The notes under the pieces are model-generated. The model was not told the origin of the DNA and searched no databases. It saw nothing but the letters and a program-made list of their open reading frames with translations. Source: Monoplex corrugatus (Eukaryota; Mollusca; Gastropoda; Littorinimorpha; Ranellidae). Taken from it: a stretch of 64,000 nucleotides of DNA. A program made the position numbers and the translations under genes. Positions 1 to 11,088 of the stretch are shown here, in pieces; the first letter of the stretch is position 1; each line of letters opens with the position of its first letter. Location: assembly GCA_030674185.1 (NCBI GenBank), contig JAPXFY010000026.1, positions 51,882,246 to 51,946,245 of the forward strand, in the 5' to 3' direction.

Positions 1-1021
1 TGCAATCCAACTGACTGCGATCTAATAGAGATTCTCGGTCACGGTTTGACACGAGTTTGGCAACTAAAGCCAATACGGTTAAACCGAAGTTCAAGCAGCA
101 TTTGCCAACGACTGATTATAAAAGGCTTCTTATGTATGCATATTTACATTTCATGCATTGTATATTACGGAGCAAATGCACACACATGCGTGCACATCCG
201 TCAAACACAGACACAATGACCGTCACGCGACATTACGTGCCAGCTAAATACTCGACAACTCGTCTGAAAAACATCCTTGTGCTAAAAACAAAGTTACAAA
301 ATAAGATCAGATGGTCAGACTGATAGAAAATAGCCTTAGCTGCATATACTCTGGTTTAAACATAACACAGCTGAAAAACTTCACACGCTGCCCAATTCAT
401 ACGACGTTCAAACATTATCGGTCCCACACAATACAATACCCATACCTATATTCACTCAAACAAATGAAGAATAGAAACCCAGATCACAAAATATTCGTAT
501 TAATTACCAACCACTATAAATGATATCAATGATACGACACCAAACTGGAACAAAACGTGCAGATGACGCTACAATAGAGCGATAACTAAATCACCCATAC
601 ATGTACGCGCTACCCACCATGTTCAACACTACGATGAAAAGAACGGAAGTCACGCGGAATCTCTGTATTTCTCGTTCGATGAAATCGGCATGTTGTCCCT
701 TGTTTTAGGCCTCCTGCGCGGAAAAAAAAAAAAAGCATTGTTCGAGTAATCAAATGTGAAACAAAAAACACGTAAAAAACTTTACATTCATTTTTTTGAG
801 TGAGTGTAACTTGGCGGGGACATTTCCACGGATCTGTTTATACAAAACGCGTACAACAATACGTCCAGACCACACATCTTAGAAGGGGGGAGGTAGCCAG
901 GGTGGTGGTCAAATCGTCAAAAACTATATTTGTGACGCTAGTCAATATACTCCCCATACTCCCCAATACATATCAGCACCATCTTTCATTCAATGTTTTC
1001 AATGTTTCTTCAACAAAGAGA
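1..1021. other. Upstream non-coding sequence, nothing recognised
   Basis: I see no convincing gene here. The short open frames have no recognisable motif and no splice context. Near 640-720 there is a small G+C-richer, CpG-containing patch with a CGGAAGT motif resembling an ETS-factor site. It could belong to the promoter or a non-coding first exon of MED22, whose coding starts at 7488, but no donor site or transcript evidence supports this. The stretch ends where a SINE copy begins. Confidence 0.3.
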
Positions 1022-2155
1022 TCCAGTTTCAGTTTCAATTTCTCAAGATGACGTCAATGTTGTATAAGGCTTTTGTTAGACCACAATCCGTATTTGATAA
1101 GACAGTCAAAAATGATTGAAAATGTACAAAGAAGGGCAACTAGGTTGCTTATAGAGTGTAAAAATATGAGTTATGAAGAAAGGCTTAAGTTTTTAAAACT
1201 TCATTCACTAAAAGGTAGGAGGGTTAGGGGGGATTTAATACAGGTATACTAAATAATGAATGGGATGGATAAGCTATCAGTTGAAACATTTTTTTCCTTT
1301 CCACAAGCTAGTATAACAAGGAATGCTGAAGGTAAAATATTTGTTAAACACAGAAATACTAACACAAGAGCGTTTTGTTTTTCTAACAGAATTGTTAAAT
1401 TGTGGAATAAAATTCCTTTTGAAATTAAATTTACTAACAGCATTAACAAATTCAAAAATTTCCTGGACGATGACGCAAAATTCAAAATGTTATTTAAAAA
1501 AATAGACTGAAGCAGATTGCTCAAGTATGAATATTAAGGCATGCTTTTCAGACCCCGAAGAAGAAAGCGTAAAACAAAAAAGATAGGGCGTTAAAAGGCC
1601 AGAAGGCCTAGGCTACGAGCCAGCCCTCAGCTACTACTACTACTACTACTACAACATATCATGGCAAATGCACTAATGTCACAGGTGTCATGTGATGGAG
1701 AAGCTCCAGAATGATCACGGCACAAGCCTTAAGCCTGCACATAAACCTGGCCAAGTCCTACCTAGATAGTTCCATAACCATGGGATCGTAGGGGAGTGAG
1801 ATGGCAGAGACCTCAACTTTTCCCGGGGCCAGCGTCACGACGGCGGCGCCCATTTCCTCTCCCTCGATTCAAATTCGTATTATTTGTCACTTTTTTTTAA
1901 CCAAGACTTCAAAAAGGCAAGAAGGCTAATTGGTCTCCAAGGGATGGGACCTGGGAAATCAACCTATCTCTCCAATGTTTTATACCAAGGCAGCCAGGCA
2001 ATGCCCTGCTTTTCACGATTTTCAACTTCGTGGGGTCTTTAGCGTGCGCAGCCAGAAGGCACACGGGTCCGATTCGTTTTCCATCCCCTTCCGAAGGACT
2101 AGACGTTCAGTTCGATTTCCCGGTCAAACTGAGGGGAAAAGTCTTCACAAAGAGA
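1022..2155 (-). mobile_element. SINE-A copy (tRNA-derived family), interrupted by a LINE fragment
   Basis: This is one copy of a roughly 550-600 bp dispersed family that I label SINE-A. It recurs at 4228-4850, 5880-6180, 31570-34043 and 36918-37045. Its tail (1022-1050, about a dozen bases before the ATG-rich LINE fragment) is separated from its body (about 1656-2155) by that fragment. The family direction is set by the copy at 4228, which begins with a tRNA-like head and ends in TTGAGAAACTGAAACTGAAA; the present copy is the reverse complement. The short open frame through it (1930-2490) is not a gene, because the same sequence recurs with stops and indels in the other copies. Confidence 0.7.
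1051..1655 (+). mobile_element. Non-LTR retrotransposon 3' fragment
   Basis: The plus strand encodes, with frameshifts, the end of a LINE reverse-transcriptase ORF. It starts with MLYKAFVRPQ, continues through IENVQRRATRLL and SYEERLKFLKLHSLKGRR, and ends with FCFSNRIVKLWNKIP and INKFKNFLDD before a stop near 1510. This layout (YKxxVRP, then VQRRATK, then LWNxLP) is usual for the C-terminal region of CR1/jockey-type LINEs. A (CTA)n tract at 1629-1652 could be its 3' tail. It lies inside a SINE-A copy, so it inserted after that SINE. It is 5' truncated and dead. Confidence 0.7.
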
Positions 2156-2766
2156 AGAAAGGAGCCGAGTCACAAGCGAGCTTTTGGCATAATTTCCTTT
2201 ATACGATAAAATTCGGTATTATGATATGCACAAAAGGTCTATTTACTTTCCGGTGCAAGTCGGAATGTGCACGCTGTGACGCTATACTAATAAATCGTGC
2301 TGTTTTTAACACAAGGAATTGTTTGTTTACGCGCGAGTTACATTGTATTGCCACATTACTTACTTGCTGTGCAGAAAAACGGAACTTGGTAACTAATTTT
2401 CACTGGGTAAAGACTTTATTTTTATGGTCTTTTTACATGCCATCCGCTACTAGAGTCTACTCATCTACTGTACTACAGTACTACTACTAGGCCAGGTGAG
2501 TAGGTCTTTCAAATACTTTCGAATCAAACCCTTGATAGTTTGTAGGCCTACTTTACATTTTACAATTATTTGTTTAAAAAAAATCATCATAGTTTTGATC
2601 ATGATTTAATGGTTATGATGATTTAATGATGGCATGACCATTGCTTTTCGTGGTTTCTCACAGTTTGCGATGTCTAGCCAACGTAAAAAAATTTTTTTTT
2701 TAAAGTAGTCTATTTTTACAGTCATACTGTAGAACAGTGTCAAAATAAAAAATATACATATGTTTA
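2156..2766. other. Unassigned spacer
   Basis: No gene, RNA or repeat with a second copy in the window was recognised. It contains short A/T runs and a small repeated GATGATTTAATGATGG-type motif near 2600-2630. Confidence 0.4.
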
Positions 2767-3452
2767 TACATAGCCTAAGTAATGTGAGTATTACCCACAA
2801 AGTAATCAGTGTTGACCAATATGAAGCCTAGGCCTAGATTAGTAGATATGTGACAAAAAATACATAGCCTAAGTAATGTGAGTATTACCCATGAAAGCTC
2901 AATGGGTTGTGAACTGCCACCGTCAAACCTCAAGTGTCGATTCCATGCTGACACATCTATAGTGGTCCACCCTAGCAGACAGAAGAAGAGTAGCAAGGCT
3001 GACCACCTTCTTCAAATACCATCGAGAAGAGGTCAGCATCAACACCCCATTCAGGCCCACGCCAAACACCCCAGCATGGTCTACAAGACAGTCACACAGG
3101 GAGACTATATCCTCCCTGCCTGCAAAATGAACTACAGGAAGTACTCCTTCTTCTCTAGGACTGTCAGGGACTGGAACAGTCTGCCCCCCAAGGTTATTTT
3201 CTCAGCCTCATTAGAGTGCTTCAAGTCCCGAATCTGACCAGTCAGCCCCCCTCCCCCCTATCCTCTACACCATCATCCCACCCCAAAAGCCCCATACTGC
3301 CAGTTCTACGTATACCAACAACCTAGCTAATGGAAACCTCCAGTTCTACACACATCAGAACCATCAAAATGATGATGGTGGATGTTTAAAAAAAGAAGAA
3401 GAAAGAATCAGAGTTGACCAATATGAAGCCTAGGCCTAGATATGTGACAAAA
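2767..3452. repeat. 94-bp tandem duplication split by a LINE fragment
   Basis: A 94-bp unit starting TACATAGCCTAAGTAATGTG occupies 2767-2860 and begins again at 2861. The second unit is interrupted after about 2892. Its remainder (GTTGACCAATATGAAGCC and the following bases) resumes at about 3406-3452. The interruption is the LINE fragment described at 2893-3405. Confidence 0.75.
2893..3405 (+). mobile_element. Non-LTR retrotransposon C-terminal fragment
   Basis: The plus-strand frame ending at 3237 carries a LINE terminal signature: YSFFSRTVRDWNSLPP followed by SLECFKSRI and a stop. This is the common end of CR1/jockey-like ORF2 proteins. The upstream part of the frame (RRGQHQHPIQAHAKH...) is probably the same ORF. 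The fragment ends in a GATGATGG/AAGAAG-rich tail. It is inserted in the second unit of the 94-bp duplication and is heavily 5' truncated. Confidence 0.7.
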
Positions 3453-4227
3453 ATTTTTTGGAAAATAATCATAAAATAATGTATCATCGAAGAAAGAGAG
3501 AAGGATTTACAACAGTATAAAAAGGTTTTCATTTTGTTTACAAGATGAAAGTTGTGATTTTTCAAAGATAATTTCAAAAGTGTGAAAACTTAAAAAAAAA
3601 TTTTTTTTATGGATTACTGCCCATTTCATGATTCACACTTCAAATTCTAGCCTAAAGTGACATACCTAAAAAAGACTGAACCAATAAACAAAACTGAATA
3701 CCATTAGAAAGGCTTTTATATGCACAAAGAAGTAAGTAGGTCTGTTTATGAGATAATTGAACTGTGCACTAATTAGTAAAAAATCAATTAAGTGAGCTTT
3801 AAAAAAAACTACTTCAGGGTGTGTCTACAGTAGCTGGAATCCTGGCTTTTGTTTTGTCCCACACAGAATATAGGTGGAAAACTATGATTAGTCAAGTTTT
3901 AGTTATTAGGCCTTACTCAATGATTAGTCCAATGAGCTCAAAGAAACCACATAATAGCCCTAAAAGTAAACCACTTTAACTTCTATTAGTCTAACATAGT
4001 TGGAGTTCTGGCATGTAATTTGCCATGCATAGACTCCAGGTACTGCTCACTTTGCAAACTATTTTAAGTTAGTATGATTTTGGTAATTATCCCATTAAAT
4101 AATAATTACATTAACAAGCTAAAAACAAAACCTACATGAACACCCCAAAACCACTATATATAATTATAATCTTTATAAAGCAGGAATTCTAGCTTGTATT
4201 CTACCCCACACAGACTCTAGGTATTAC
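3453..4227. other. A/T-rich non-coding sequence
   Basis: Nothing coding was recognised. Two loosely related passages (near 3840-3860 and 4190-4215, each with an 'aattctagc.tg..ttct..ccacacag' pattern) suggest an old degenerate repeat. Confidence 0.3.
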
Positions 4228-4850
4228 TTAGCGGGTAAAGAGTGGCAGAATCATTTGAGAATGGTTCAGACGTTTGCCTGCCAATAACAAAACTTGAGGT
4301 TCCAGGGCTTGCTCCCCATAGGGGACTCAACTTTCTTCTCAGTTAGACCGGAAAATTGAACTGAATGTCTAGTCCTTTGGAAGGGAACGAAAAACGAGTC
4401 GACCTGTGTGCCTTCTGGCTGCACACACTAAAGACCCCATGGCTGTGGAAAATCCTGAAAAGCAGGGCATTTTCTGGCTGTCTTGATATAAAGCATAGGA
4501 GAGATAGGTTGATTTCCCAGGTCCCATCCCATGAAGACCAATTAGCCTTCTTGCCTTTCTCAAGTCTTGGTAAAAAAAAAAAAAAAATGTGAATGTGAAT
4601 ATGAATTTGAAGCGAGGAAGAGGAGATGGGCACTTCACTCCCCTAGGACCCCAGGGTTGTGGAACTATCTCGGTAAGACCTCAGGACCTGGTCAGCTTGT
4701 GGGTTTATGTGCAGGCTTAAGACTTGTGCCGTGATCATTCTGGATCTTCTCCACCACATGGCACCTGTGATATTAGTGCATATGGGATTCATTCTGAGTG
4801 TGGAGACATCATCTTGAGAAACTGAAACTGAAATTGGAACTTGTAATTAA
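4228..4850 (+). mobile_element. SINE-A copy, most complete, with tRNA-like head
   Basis: This is the fullest SINE-A copy. Bases 4236-4320 look like a tRNA-derived head: an A-box-like stretch (GGTTCAGACGTTTGCC) and a B-box-like stretch (GAGGTTCCAGGGCTTGCTCC). The body follows with the segments shared by the other copies. The tail around 4815-4845 reads TTGAGAAACTGAAACTGAAA. SINEs use RNA polymerase III promoters of this kind and borrow LINE machinery to move. The head is diverged, so present activity is unlikely. Confidence 0.7.
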
Positions 4851-5410
4851 CCTAGTAGCCTACTTAATCACTTACCTTTTTATGGCATGGTCACGGTGTT
4901 AGTGTTTCATAGGTCCCATTCTCTCTCTTTTTCACCTCCTCTCCCCCCCCCCCCTCCTTCTCCAACCCCAAGACCTTACCAGTGATCAGGGTTTTGTTCT
5001 GGCTTAAGGAGTCTTGCCATGTAGTTACAGGGAGATTTGGGTGGTCCTGGTTCAGAACTGCCCAAGGACAGTGAAGTTCTCAAGAACGAACACCAGATTC
5101 CAAACTAGTGTGGAGTTTGTTCATGAATCCCTCAAGGAATTCATCTCACTTGAACAGTTAATAACAATAGTGATAATAATGAAAGATTTATAATATTAAT
5201 AATAATAACAATAATAATGACAATAACAATAACATGTTCAGGTGCCAAATCTTGATTCAAGATTCAAAGCAAAGTGCATACTCTCGCCAAAGCAATCTCC
5301 CAACAATGGTCAAATCTCCAGGGCACAAAGCACACACAAACTGGTAGGGGGAAGACACAAAGGGAGCAGGATGTGTGATCCCTGACCCAAGCTGTCATCC
5401 TTGCTCTGTC
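4851..5410. other. Non-coding spacer
   Basis: No gene was recognised. It holds a short C-run (about 4945-4955) and an (AATAAT/AAC)-rich low-complexity stretch near 5160-5235. Confidence 0.4.
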
Positions 5411-5421
5411 TCTCTCTCACA

Positions 5422-5482
<61 letters not shown>

Positions 5483-5790
5483 TTTAATGTATGACCCTTG
5501 ACCCAAGTTATCATTTCTGTCACACACACAGACACACACACAGTAACAGACACACACAGACACACAGACACACACAAACACAGACACACACACACACATG
5601 GACACACACACACACGCACACACACATGGACACACACACAAACACACACACACACACACATGGACACAGACTCACACACAGACACACACACACATACACA
5701 CACACACACACACACAGATCTAGACACACACATACATACATATACACACACACACTCTCTGTCTCTGTCTGTCTGTCTGTCTCTCTCTCT
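5411..5790. repeat. Compound (CA)n / (CT)n microsatellite
   Basis: It has a perfect (CA)n run at 5422-5480, a 35-bp unique interruption, then a long imperfect array of ACAC with GACA and CATGGA interruptions to 5755, then (TCTG)n/(TC)n. All long open frames across it (Cys/Val or His/Thr repeats) are artefacts of dinucleotide repetition. Confidence 0.95.
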
Positions 5791-5879
5791 TCCATCATAT
5801 TCTTTTTCTCTTCCCTCTCCCCTTTGCTGACTCTGTCTTGCTGTCTCATGCTTTCTTTTTTTTTTTTTTCTTTTTTTTT

Positions 5880-6180
5880 GACAGACTTTAGAAAGGTAAG
5901 AAGGGTAATTGAGCTAGCTTCCAAAAGAGGGAACTGGGAGGTCTCTCCAATATATACTAGGGCAGCTGGATGAGTGCTCTGCTTTTCACAATTTTTAACT
6001 GCCAGAAGGCTCACAGGACTAACTCGTTTTTTTTGTTTTGTTTTTTCCTGTCCACTTCCAAAGGACTAGGTGCTCAGTTCAAACTGAGGAGAAAGGTTGA
6101 GAGGCCTTAACAGGAAACAAACCCTATAACCTTGAGTTTAGTTATTGGCAGGCAAACATCTGAACCTTTATACAAGCAGA
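5880..6180 (-). mobile_element. SINE-A copy, partial
   Basis: Sequence shared with the other SINE-A copies runs from about 5880 to 6110. At 6118-6180 the minus strand shows the tRNA-like head (GGTTCAGATGTTTGCCTGCC), confirming the family orientation. It is internally deleted relative to the copy at 4228. Confidence 0.65.
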
Positions 6181-6229
6181 ATGTCCAAGGAAACAAGGTT
6201 CTTAGCATTTTGGACATTAAAGAAACTAT

Positions 6230-6660
6230 TATAAAGTATTTTTGTATATATATAGCCCTGTTTTCCAAACTCATTTGGCCTTACTGCACATCACACATAT
6301 TCAGACTTTTTGTGGAGCACAGAGTACTCAAGCTTTTAGGCAAGCTGACCACTCTATACTATGTTGTCACAGTCTGCATCTCTGGTGGGCGTGCATGCTG
6401 GTTGTTTTCATGTTTCCATTAGCTGCCAGACACAGACATGACTACAAGTTACATGACATTGAATGTGTGTATTTGATATTCTGCATGTATTTGCATATGA
6501 AGGGGGTTTAGGAATGGACAGGTCTACTTATAGGGGCCTACTAGTACTATAGTGAACATGTTGACCTGGGAAATCCGAAAATCTTCAACATTCATCCACC
6601 AAGTGAAGTTGTCCAGGCAGGTTGAACCAAGAAGCTTCTGATTGGAAGTCTGACTTAACC
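6230..6660 (-). mobile_element. SINE-C copy
   Basis: This belongs to a dispersed family I label SINE-C, also at 8930-9130, 60815-60985 and 61060-63240. Shared landmarks are the segment around CTCATTTGGCCTTACTGCAC, the ACTATGTTGT.ACAGTCTGCAT segment, and TGTTGACCTGGGAAAT. In the copy ending at 63240 the minus strand has a tRNA B-box-like GGGTTCAATTCCCC, so the family is probably tRNA-derived and read on the minus strand. Orientation is inferred from that copy. Confidence 0.55.
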
Positions 6661-7487
6661 CACTTGATTAACACACCTGGCATAAGAGTGTAAGTCAACA
6701 ATAAATTAAAACGATGTGTTCCATTCTTCCACATAAATCTGCCAGCAACTACCTGGTAAACTGCTTGAGTCTGTGCAAACTCTTATGTGCTGGCAGGGTC
6801 ATGAAATGGAGAGGGGAACGGGGTGTTACAGGGTGGGATTTAATTCAAGACATAAGATCTCGAATTCACAACTCTCAGAAGTGCTGTTTAGCTTAATAAA
6901 TGTACTTGCAGCTGGTGCAGGTTGTAGAACTGAAACTACAGTGAAAGGCTATGTTTATAGAATTGAGTGTCAGGGATTGAGTCATAACTCATTAATCTGA
7001 ATATTATTTTTATGCCAAGTTTGTTTTAATGTTTTATATGTGGTGTATTTCATTTCATTTCTATTTTCGGATTCCATTTTCTCGGGACAGTCACCTCATG
7101 TGGAATAGTTTTGTTTGCAAACACACACACTTAACCAACCACCCTGACCCCATACCAATCTCATCAAGCAAAAGCAGCAGCAACGAGAACATCTAACAAA
7201 CAAGGAGTGTATTTATATAATGGACTGAGAGGGAAACAGAGAAAATGACAATGCTGGTTTTTTTAATTGTGGACATATTTTGGCTTACTGTACTGTAGTA
7301 AGTAAAGGATAGTAAGTTGTTATTGATGTGTTGCATTAGCAGCACAATATTCATATCCTAAGTCAGTTTTTCCCCTTCTCCTCCATCTGTAAATTGTTTT
7401 CCCATTGTTTATCTGTAGTTACCAATACTATTTGCAGCCCATTGTCGGACTGAAGTGAATTGTGGACAGTGAAGGCACCGGGGCAAG
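6661..7487 (+). other. MED22: MED22 upstream region including 5' untranslated sequence
   Basis: No open gene was recognised. Just upstream of the MED22 start codon, two plausible 3' splice sites occur (TTTATCTGTAG ending at 7419 and ATTTGCAG ending at about 7438). The start-codon exon therefore probably begins with spliced 5' UTR rather than at a transcription start. The non-coding first exon and promoter were not found. Confidence 0.35.
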
Positions 7488-7616
7488 ATGTCTCAAGGAG
7501 GTCAGAGGGTACTGCCGCAAAGCAAAGAGGCACAGCTGCGTGACTACACCATGCGACTGAAAAGCAATGTCAAGGCCATGTTTGAGAATTTCACAGAGAT
7601 CATCAAACTTGCTAGG
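7488..7616 (+). CDS. MED22: MED22 coding exon 1 (Mediator complex subunit 22)
   Basis: MED22 (SURF5) is a head-module subunit of Mediator, the nuclear coactivator that links transcription factors to RNA polymerase II. This exon encodes residues 1-43. It contains the family landmarks LPQSKE near the N-terminus and NFTEIIK near the end, both matching vertebrate MED22. The ATG at 7488 is chosen because the family begins only a few residues before LPQSKE. The exon ends with a strong donor (AGG|GTAAGC) in phase 0. It joins exons at 9243 and 12077 in frame to give 142 residues. The small helical protein pairs with MED11 in the head module (known for the family). The exon is intact. Confidence 0.95.
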
Positions 7617-7623
7617 GTAAGCA

Positions 7624-7965
7624 GTGTTTCTCATGAGCCTCCAGGATTTTCATGCAGCTAACTACAAGTTTTATCCTGCTGTCTCCAGGTGGTTTTTTTT
7701 TTCGTTTTTTTCCCCCGCAACTAAGTACAAGTGTTTATCTCACTGTCTGTCTCCAGGTTTTTTTATACAGCCAGTGTGCTGTCTGTCTCCAGGGTTTTTT
7801 ATACAGTCAATGTCTACAAGTGTTTATCTTGCTGTCACCAGTTTGTTTGTTTTTTACAGCCAATGTCTTCAAGTGTCTATCTCACTGTCTGTCTCCAAGA
7901 TTATTTTTACCAAGTGTTTATCTCACTGTCTCTATGATTTTTATACAGCCATTGTCTGAAATACT
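7624..7965 (+). repeat. Degenerate minisatellite in MED22 intron 1
   Basis: Directly after the exon 1 donor, a unit of roughly 45-70 bp repeats about six times with much divergence. Its core is CAAGTGTTTATCTCACTGTC followed by TGTCTCCAGG, a T-run and TTATACAGCCA. A further partial unit lies at 8487-8550. Each core contains CTCCAGG or ACAGCC preceded by pyrimidines, so the units resemble weak splice acceptors. I see no coding exon after any of them. Confidence 0.75.
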
Positions 7966-8929
7966 TGACAGTTTTGTAAAGTATAGTATGTAAACTCTGC
8001 AATCAAGCCAAAAAAAAGATAGTTCTTTGTCAGATATTTTGTATGTAGGGGGTCAAATGCAGCAAGATGCACATACATTACTTGCGTAACCGGACACCAA
8101 ACAGCATCCAATGTGATCAATAAATCCACTCTAAATAAGATTTCCAAAGATTTGTTTAGCTCAGTATCATGTCATATAACAAACAAACAGAAATAGTTCC
8201 CTTTCATGTGTAAATAAATAAATAAATGAAACAAACACAATGTCACGACAAACAACAGCTATCAGACCTTCTGAACATTTACTTTGCAGAAAAAAAACTG
8301 TAGAAAACCAAACTTATTGCTCACTTTTCCTGACTTTTAGATCAGACAATGTTGTTTTTAGTAGAAAATCTGATCTCCAATCTTTTTAATGTGACTGGAG
8401 CTGGATTAGTCCATAAAAACATTACTTTTGTAACATGGAAACCAAACAGGCTGAAGAACACAGTTCTGTGGTTCAAGTACCACAGGATTTTTGTACAGCC
8501 AGCATCTACAAGTGTTTATCTCACTCTTTCTCCAGGGTTTTTATATACTGCTAATTGCAAACATGATGTTGATTCATAGTTCTTTTTCTTGCACAAGTTT
8601 TCAAGAAACACTTGTTTTGGACCTGGACCAGAATTTTCATTTTAGTCTGTCCCTTCAGTTCAAGAGGGATCAAGTGAGGATTATGCGACAAATAAATAGT
8701 CCCTTTGACTTGTGAAGGTGTACTGAACCATTTCCACCCGGAATGGTCTGAGATATCATAGTGCAAAATGTAAAAAGTGAAATGAAACTATTTAAAATTT
8801 GGGGAAACGTTTTGTACAAATCAGTTGAATTTTAAAGGTGTCCTGTATATAGTTTTAATTTTTAAATTTGTTGTTGAAATAAACAACAAATGGAAACCTG
8901 CCATAGACATAATATACACACTTGTATAG
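7966..8929 (+). other. MED22 intron 1 sequence
   Basis: Apart from one stray minisatellite unit (8487-8550) and an (AAAT)n stretch at 8212-8228, nothing was recognised. Confidence 0.5.
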
Positions 8930-9130
8930 ATATGTCAGTTATAAAGTGTTCTTGTGCCAGGCTATTTTCCAACCTCATTTGGACTTACTGCACTTTACTG
9001 TATGATAAGACATTTTGGTCAAGTAAAGAAAAGCTGTTAGGTGAGCTGACCACATTCAACTATGTTGTTGTACAGTCTGCATGTTTGGTTGATGTGCACA
9101 CACCAGCTTATCTCCCTGTGATATCTCCAG
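8930..9130 (-). mobile_element. SINE-C fragment in MED22 intron 1
   Basis: It shares the CCTCATTTGGACTTACTGCA and CTATGTTGTTGTACAGTCTG landmarks with the copies at 6230 and 61060. It is truncated at both ends. Confidence 0.55.
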
Positions 9131-9242
9131 GTACAGATGGACGGGAAAAGTAAAAAGTAAGGCAGTATGGTTTAACGTTTTTGATTGGAATTATTGTTGT
9201 CATGTTTGGATTTTGAAATTAGTAAGTTTTGTGTCAAAACAG

Positions 9243-9323
9243 GTTGAAGAAGATGGGCAGCTGCAGAGGTCAACACAGAATGAACAGGACCATTATGAGA
9301 TGCAAGTTCGTGCCTCAAACATT
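9243..9323 (+). CDS. MED22: MED22 coding exon 2
   Basis: This 81-bp, 27-codon exon is bounded by an AAAACAG| acceptor and an ATT|GTAAGTG donor, phase 0 on both sides. It encodes residues 44-70 of MED22, including QDHYEMQVRASNI, which aligns with the conserved EQDNYEMHVRAANI region of vertebrate MED22. It joins exons 7488-7616 and 12077-12295 without a frame change and shows no damage. Confidence 0.95.
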
Positions 9324-9455
9324 GTAAGTGTACAAAATTCATTATTATAAGTAATTTGTTTCCTCATTGGATTTGATTGATCATTGAGCAGGCATCAGGT
9401 TAGTCTCTTCCGTAGACTCAACAATCACCAGCTCCATTGGGAAACACTTTTATTA

Positions 9456-11088
9456 TACACTACGCACAAAAAGTTAAGGATCACTATGAGAAAACAGGTG
9501 CGTAATAAACTCAGTTCGCTACTGTTATTTATTTCTCAGTCCAGCCAAATTGTTATGAATTCTTGTTCAGCTGTAAGTGGGCGATGTTGTGTTAGTGCGA
9601 AAATTGCACGGGATTCTCTACTACTGAGCTTGGCCGCAAACGGAAAAGCGGAAACTTGCGAAAAAGGACCTTGTTTTGGACCGTTCTGCCTGAACACATT
9701 GCACAAGCCAGATGGAAAAACCATTATGCACGTGCAAGCACTGCTGTTTATGTGTGAGATGCTGTCTCTTGCTTGGCTTTATAAGAAGACATTCCACCAG
9801 TAGTAGGCCTGATCTGACAATGCCTCCACGACGAAAATTGAGCGAGTTTGAGAGGGGACGAGCTGTTGCATGGTTCCAAGATGGTGTTCCCAAGCGAGAA
9901 TTGGCCAGGCGACTTCAGGTGTCCATCTCGGTCATTGTCAGACTGATTCAACGCTTCACAGCCACTGGGAGGGTCCATGAAAGACGCAGATCTGGTCGAC
10001 CGAAGAAGACAAACCCACGTGAAGATCGTCTCATTGAACGACAAGCCCTGCAGACAAGAACAGCCTCTTCCAGCATCATTCGAAGGCAGCTGAGGGTGGC
10101 TACTAACATCAACATCAGCCAGCAGACCATACGGAACCGCCTTCATGGGTTTAACCTCCGTTCTCGTCGCCCAGCTGTACGGCCACGCTTAACTCCAGCC
10201 CATAGGGCAGCACGCCGCGCCTTCTGCAGACGTCACGTGAGGTGGACACGTCAGCAATGGTCCCAGGTCCTGTTCAGTGATGAATCACGCTTCACCATGA
10301 ACCACAACGACGGCCGACTGAGGGTCTGGAGGCGCCCAGGGCAACGCTTTATTGACACCACTGTCCAAGAAAAGGTGGCCTTTGGTGGAGGTTCTGTAAT
10401 GGTCAGGGGGCCTTCAGCCTTCACCACAGAACACCCTTGTATCATGTACAGGGTAACCTGACTGGCCTCCGATACCGGGATGAGATCCTTCGACCGCTGG
10501 CTGTGCTACACTGCAGCAGATGGGACCGACGGCTGTCTACCAGGATGACAACGCTCGCCCCCACAGGGCAAGGGTTGTCAACGACTTCCTGCAGCAGTCT
10601 GGAGTCAACAGAATGGAGTGGCCAGCATGCAGTCCCGATCTCAACCCGATTGAGAACCTCTGGGATGAGCTGGATCGCAAAGTGAGGAGCAACCACCCCC
10701 CTCCCAGGAATGCCCAACACCTCTACCAGATGCTGCAGGCTGAGTGGCAGGCGCTTCCACAGAGGATCTTCACCAACCTGGTCAACTCGATGACTCGCTG
10801 CGTCGAGTGCCAGAACAGCCATGGCGGTTACACGCATTACTGAACTTTTGGGAGCATCAGAATGCCCTGTCTTGTGATTTCAATGACTTTGGGAAATCAA
10901 ATTTCGATACGTACCCACTTTGATCAAATGTACACACCAAACGATTGCTCGAAATTGAAGGCAATTGTGTATCATTATCACTAAAGCATGGAATTAAATG
11001 TTTGCCAAACTTCAACGCATTGGCTTTCTTATTTTGAAAGTTATGAATTTTTGTGCAAGTGATCCTTAACTTTTTGTGCTAGCTTATA
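9456..11088 (+). mobile_element. Tc1-type DNA transposon (DD34E), inactive, in MED22 intron 2
   Basis: The ends are terminal inverted repeats sharing ACAAAAAGTTAAGGATCACT (left about 9467-9486; reverse complement at right about 11057-11077), bordered by TA dinucleotides as expected for Tc1/mariner. The length is about 1.63 kb. Inside, in the same orientation as MED22, lies a frameshifted transposase (9820-10843). The element is wholly intronic and leaves both flanking MED22 splice sites intact. Confidence 0.92.
9820..10843 (+). pseudogene. Tc1 transposase, frameshifted
   Basis: The reading starts at ATG 9820 (MPPRRKLSEFERGRAVAWF) with a paired helix-turn-helix DNA-binding region and a GRPKK hinge (about residues 60-70). 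The DDE core follows: the first Asp in LFSDESRF, then the second Asp in DDNARPH and the Glu in NPIENLWDEL, spaced 34 residues apart (DD34E, Tc1 signature). After GGGSVMV, near 10410, the frame shifts. The HVQGNLTGL segment is in a second frame, and from about 10510 the GPTAVYQDDNARPH segment is in a third. With at least two frameshifts this copy cannot make transposase. Such enzymes cut and paste the element by binding its terminal repeats. Confidence 0.92.

Noticed and set aside
1930..2490. 186-residue open frame
   Set aside because: It starts inside a SINE-A copy that recurs with disruptions at 4228, 31570 and 33833, and shows no domain.
5395..6014. Cys/Val- and His/Thr-rich open frames
   Set aside because: Products of (CA)n repeats. 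The same applies to frames at 35520-35929, 36404-36695, 47395-47630, 48871-49176, 50444-50990 and 57449-57645.
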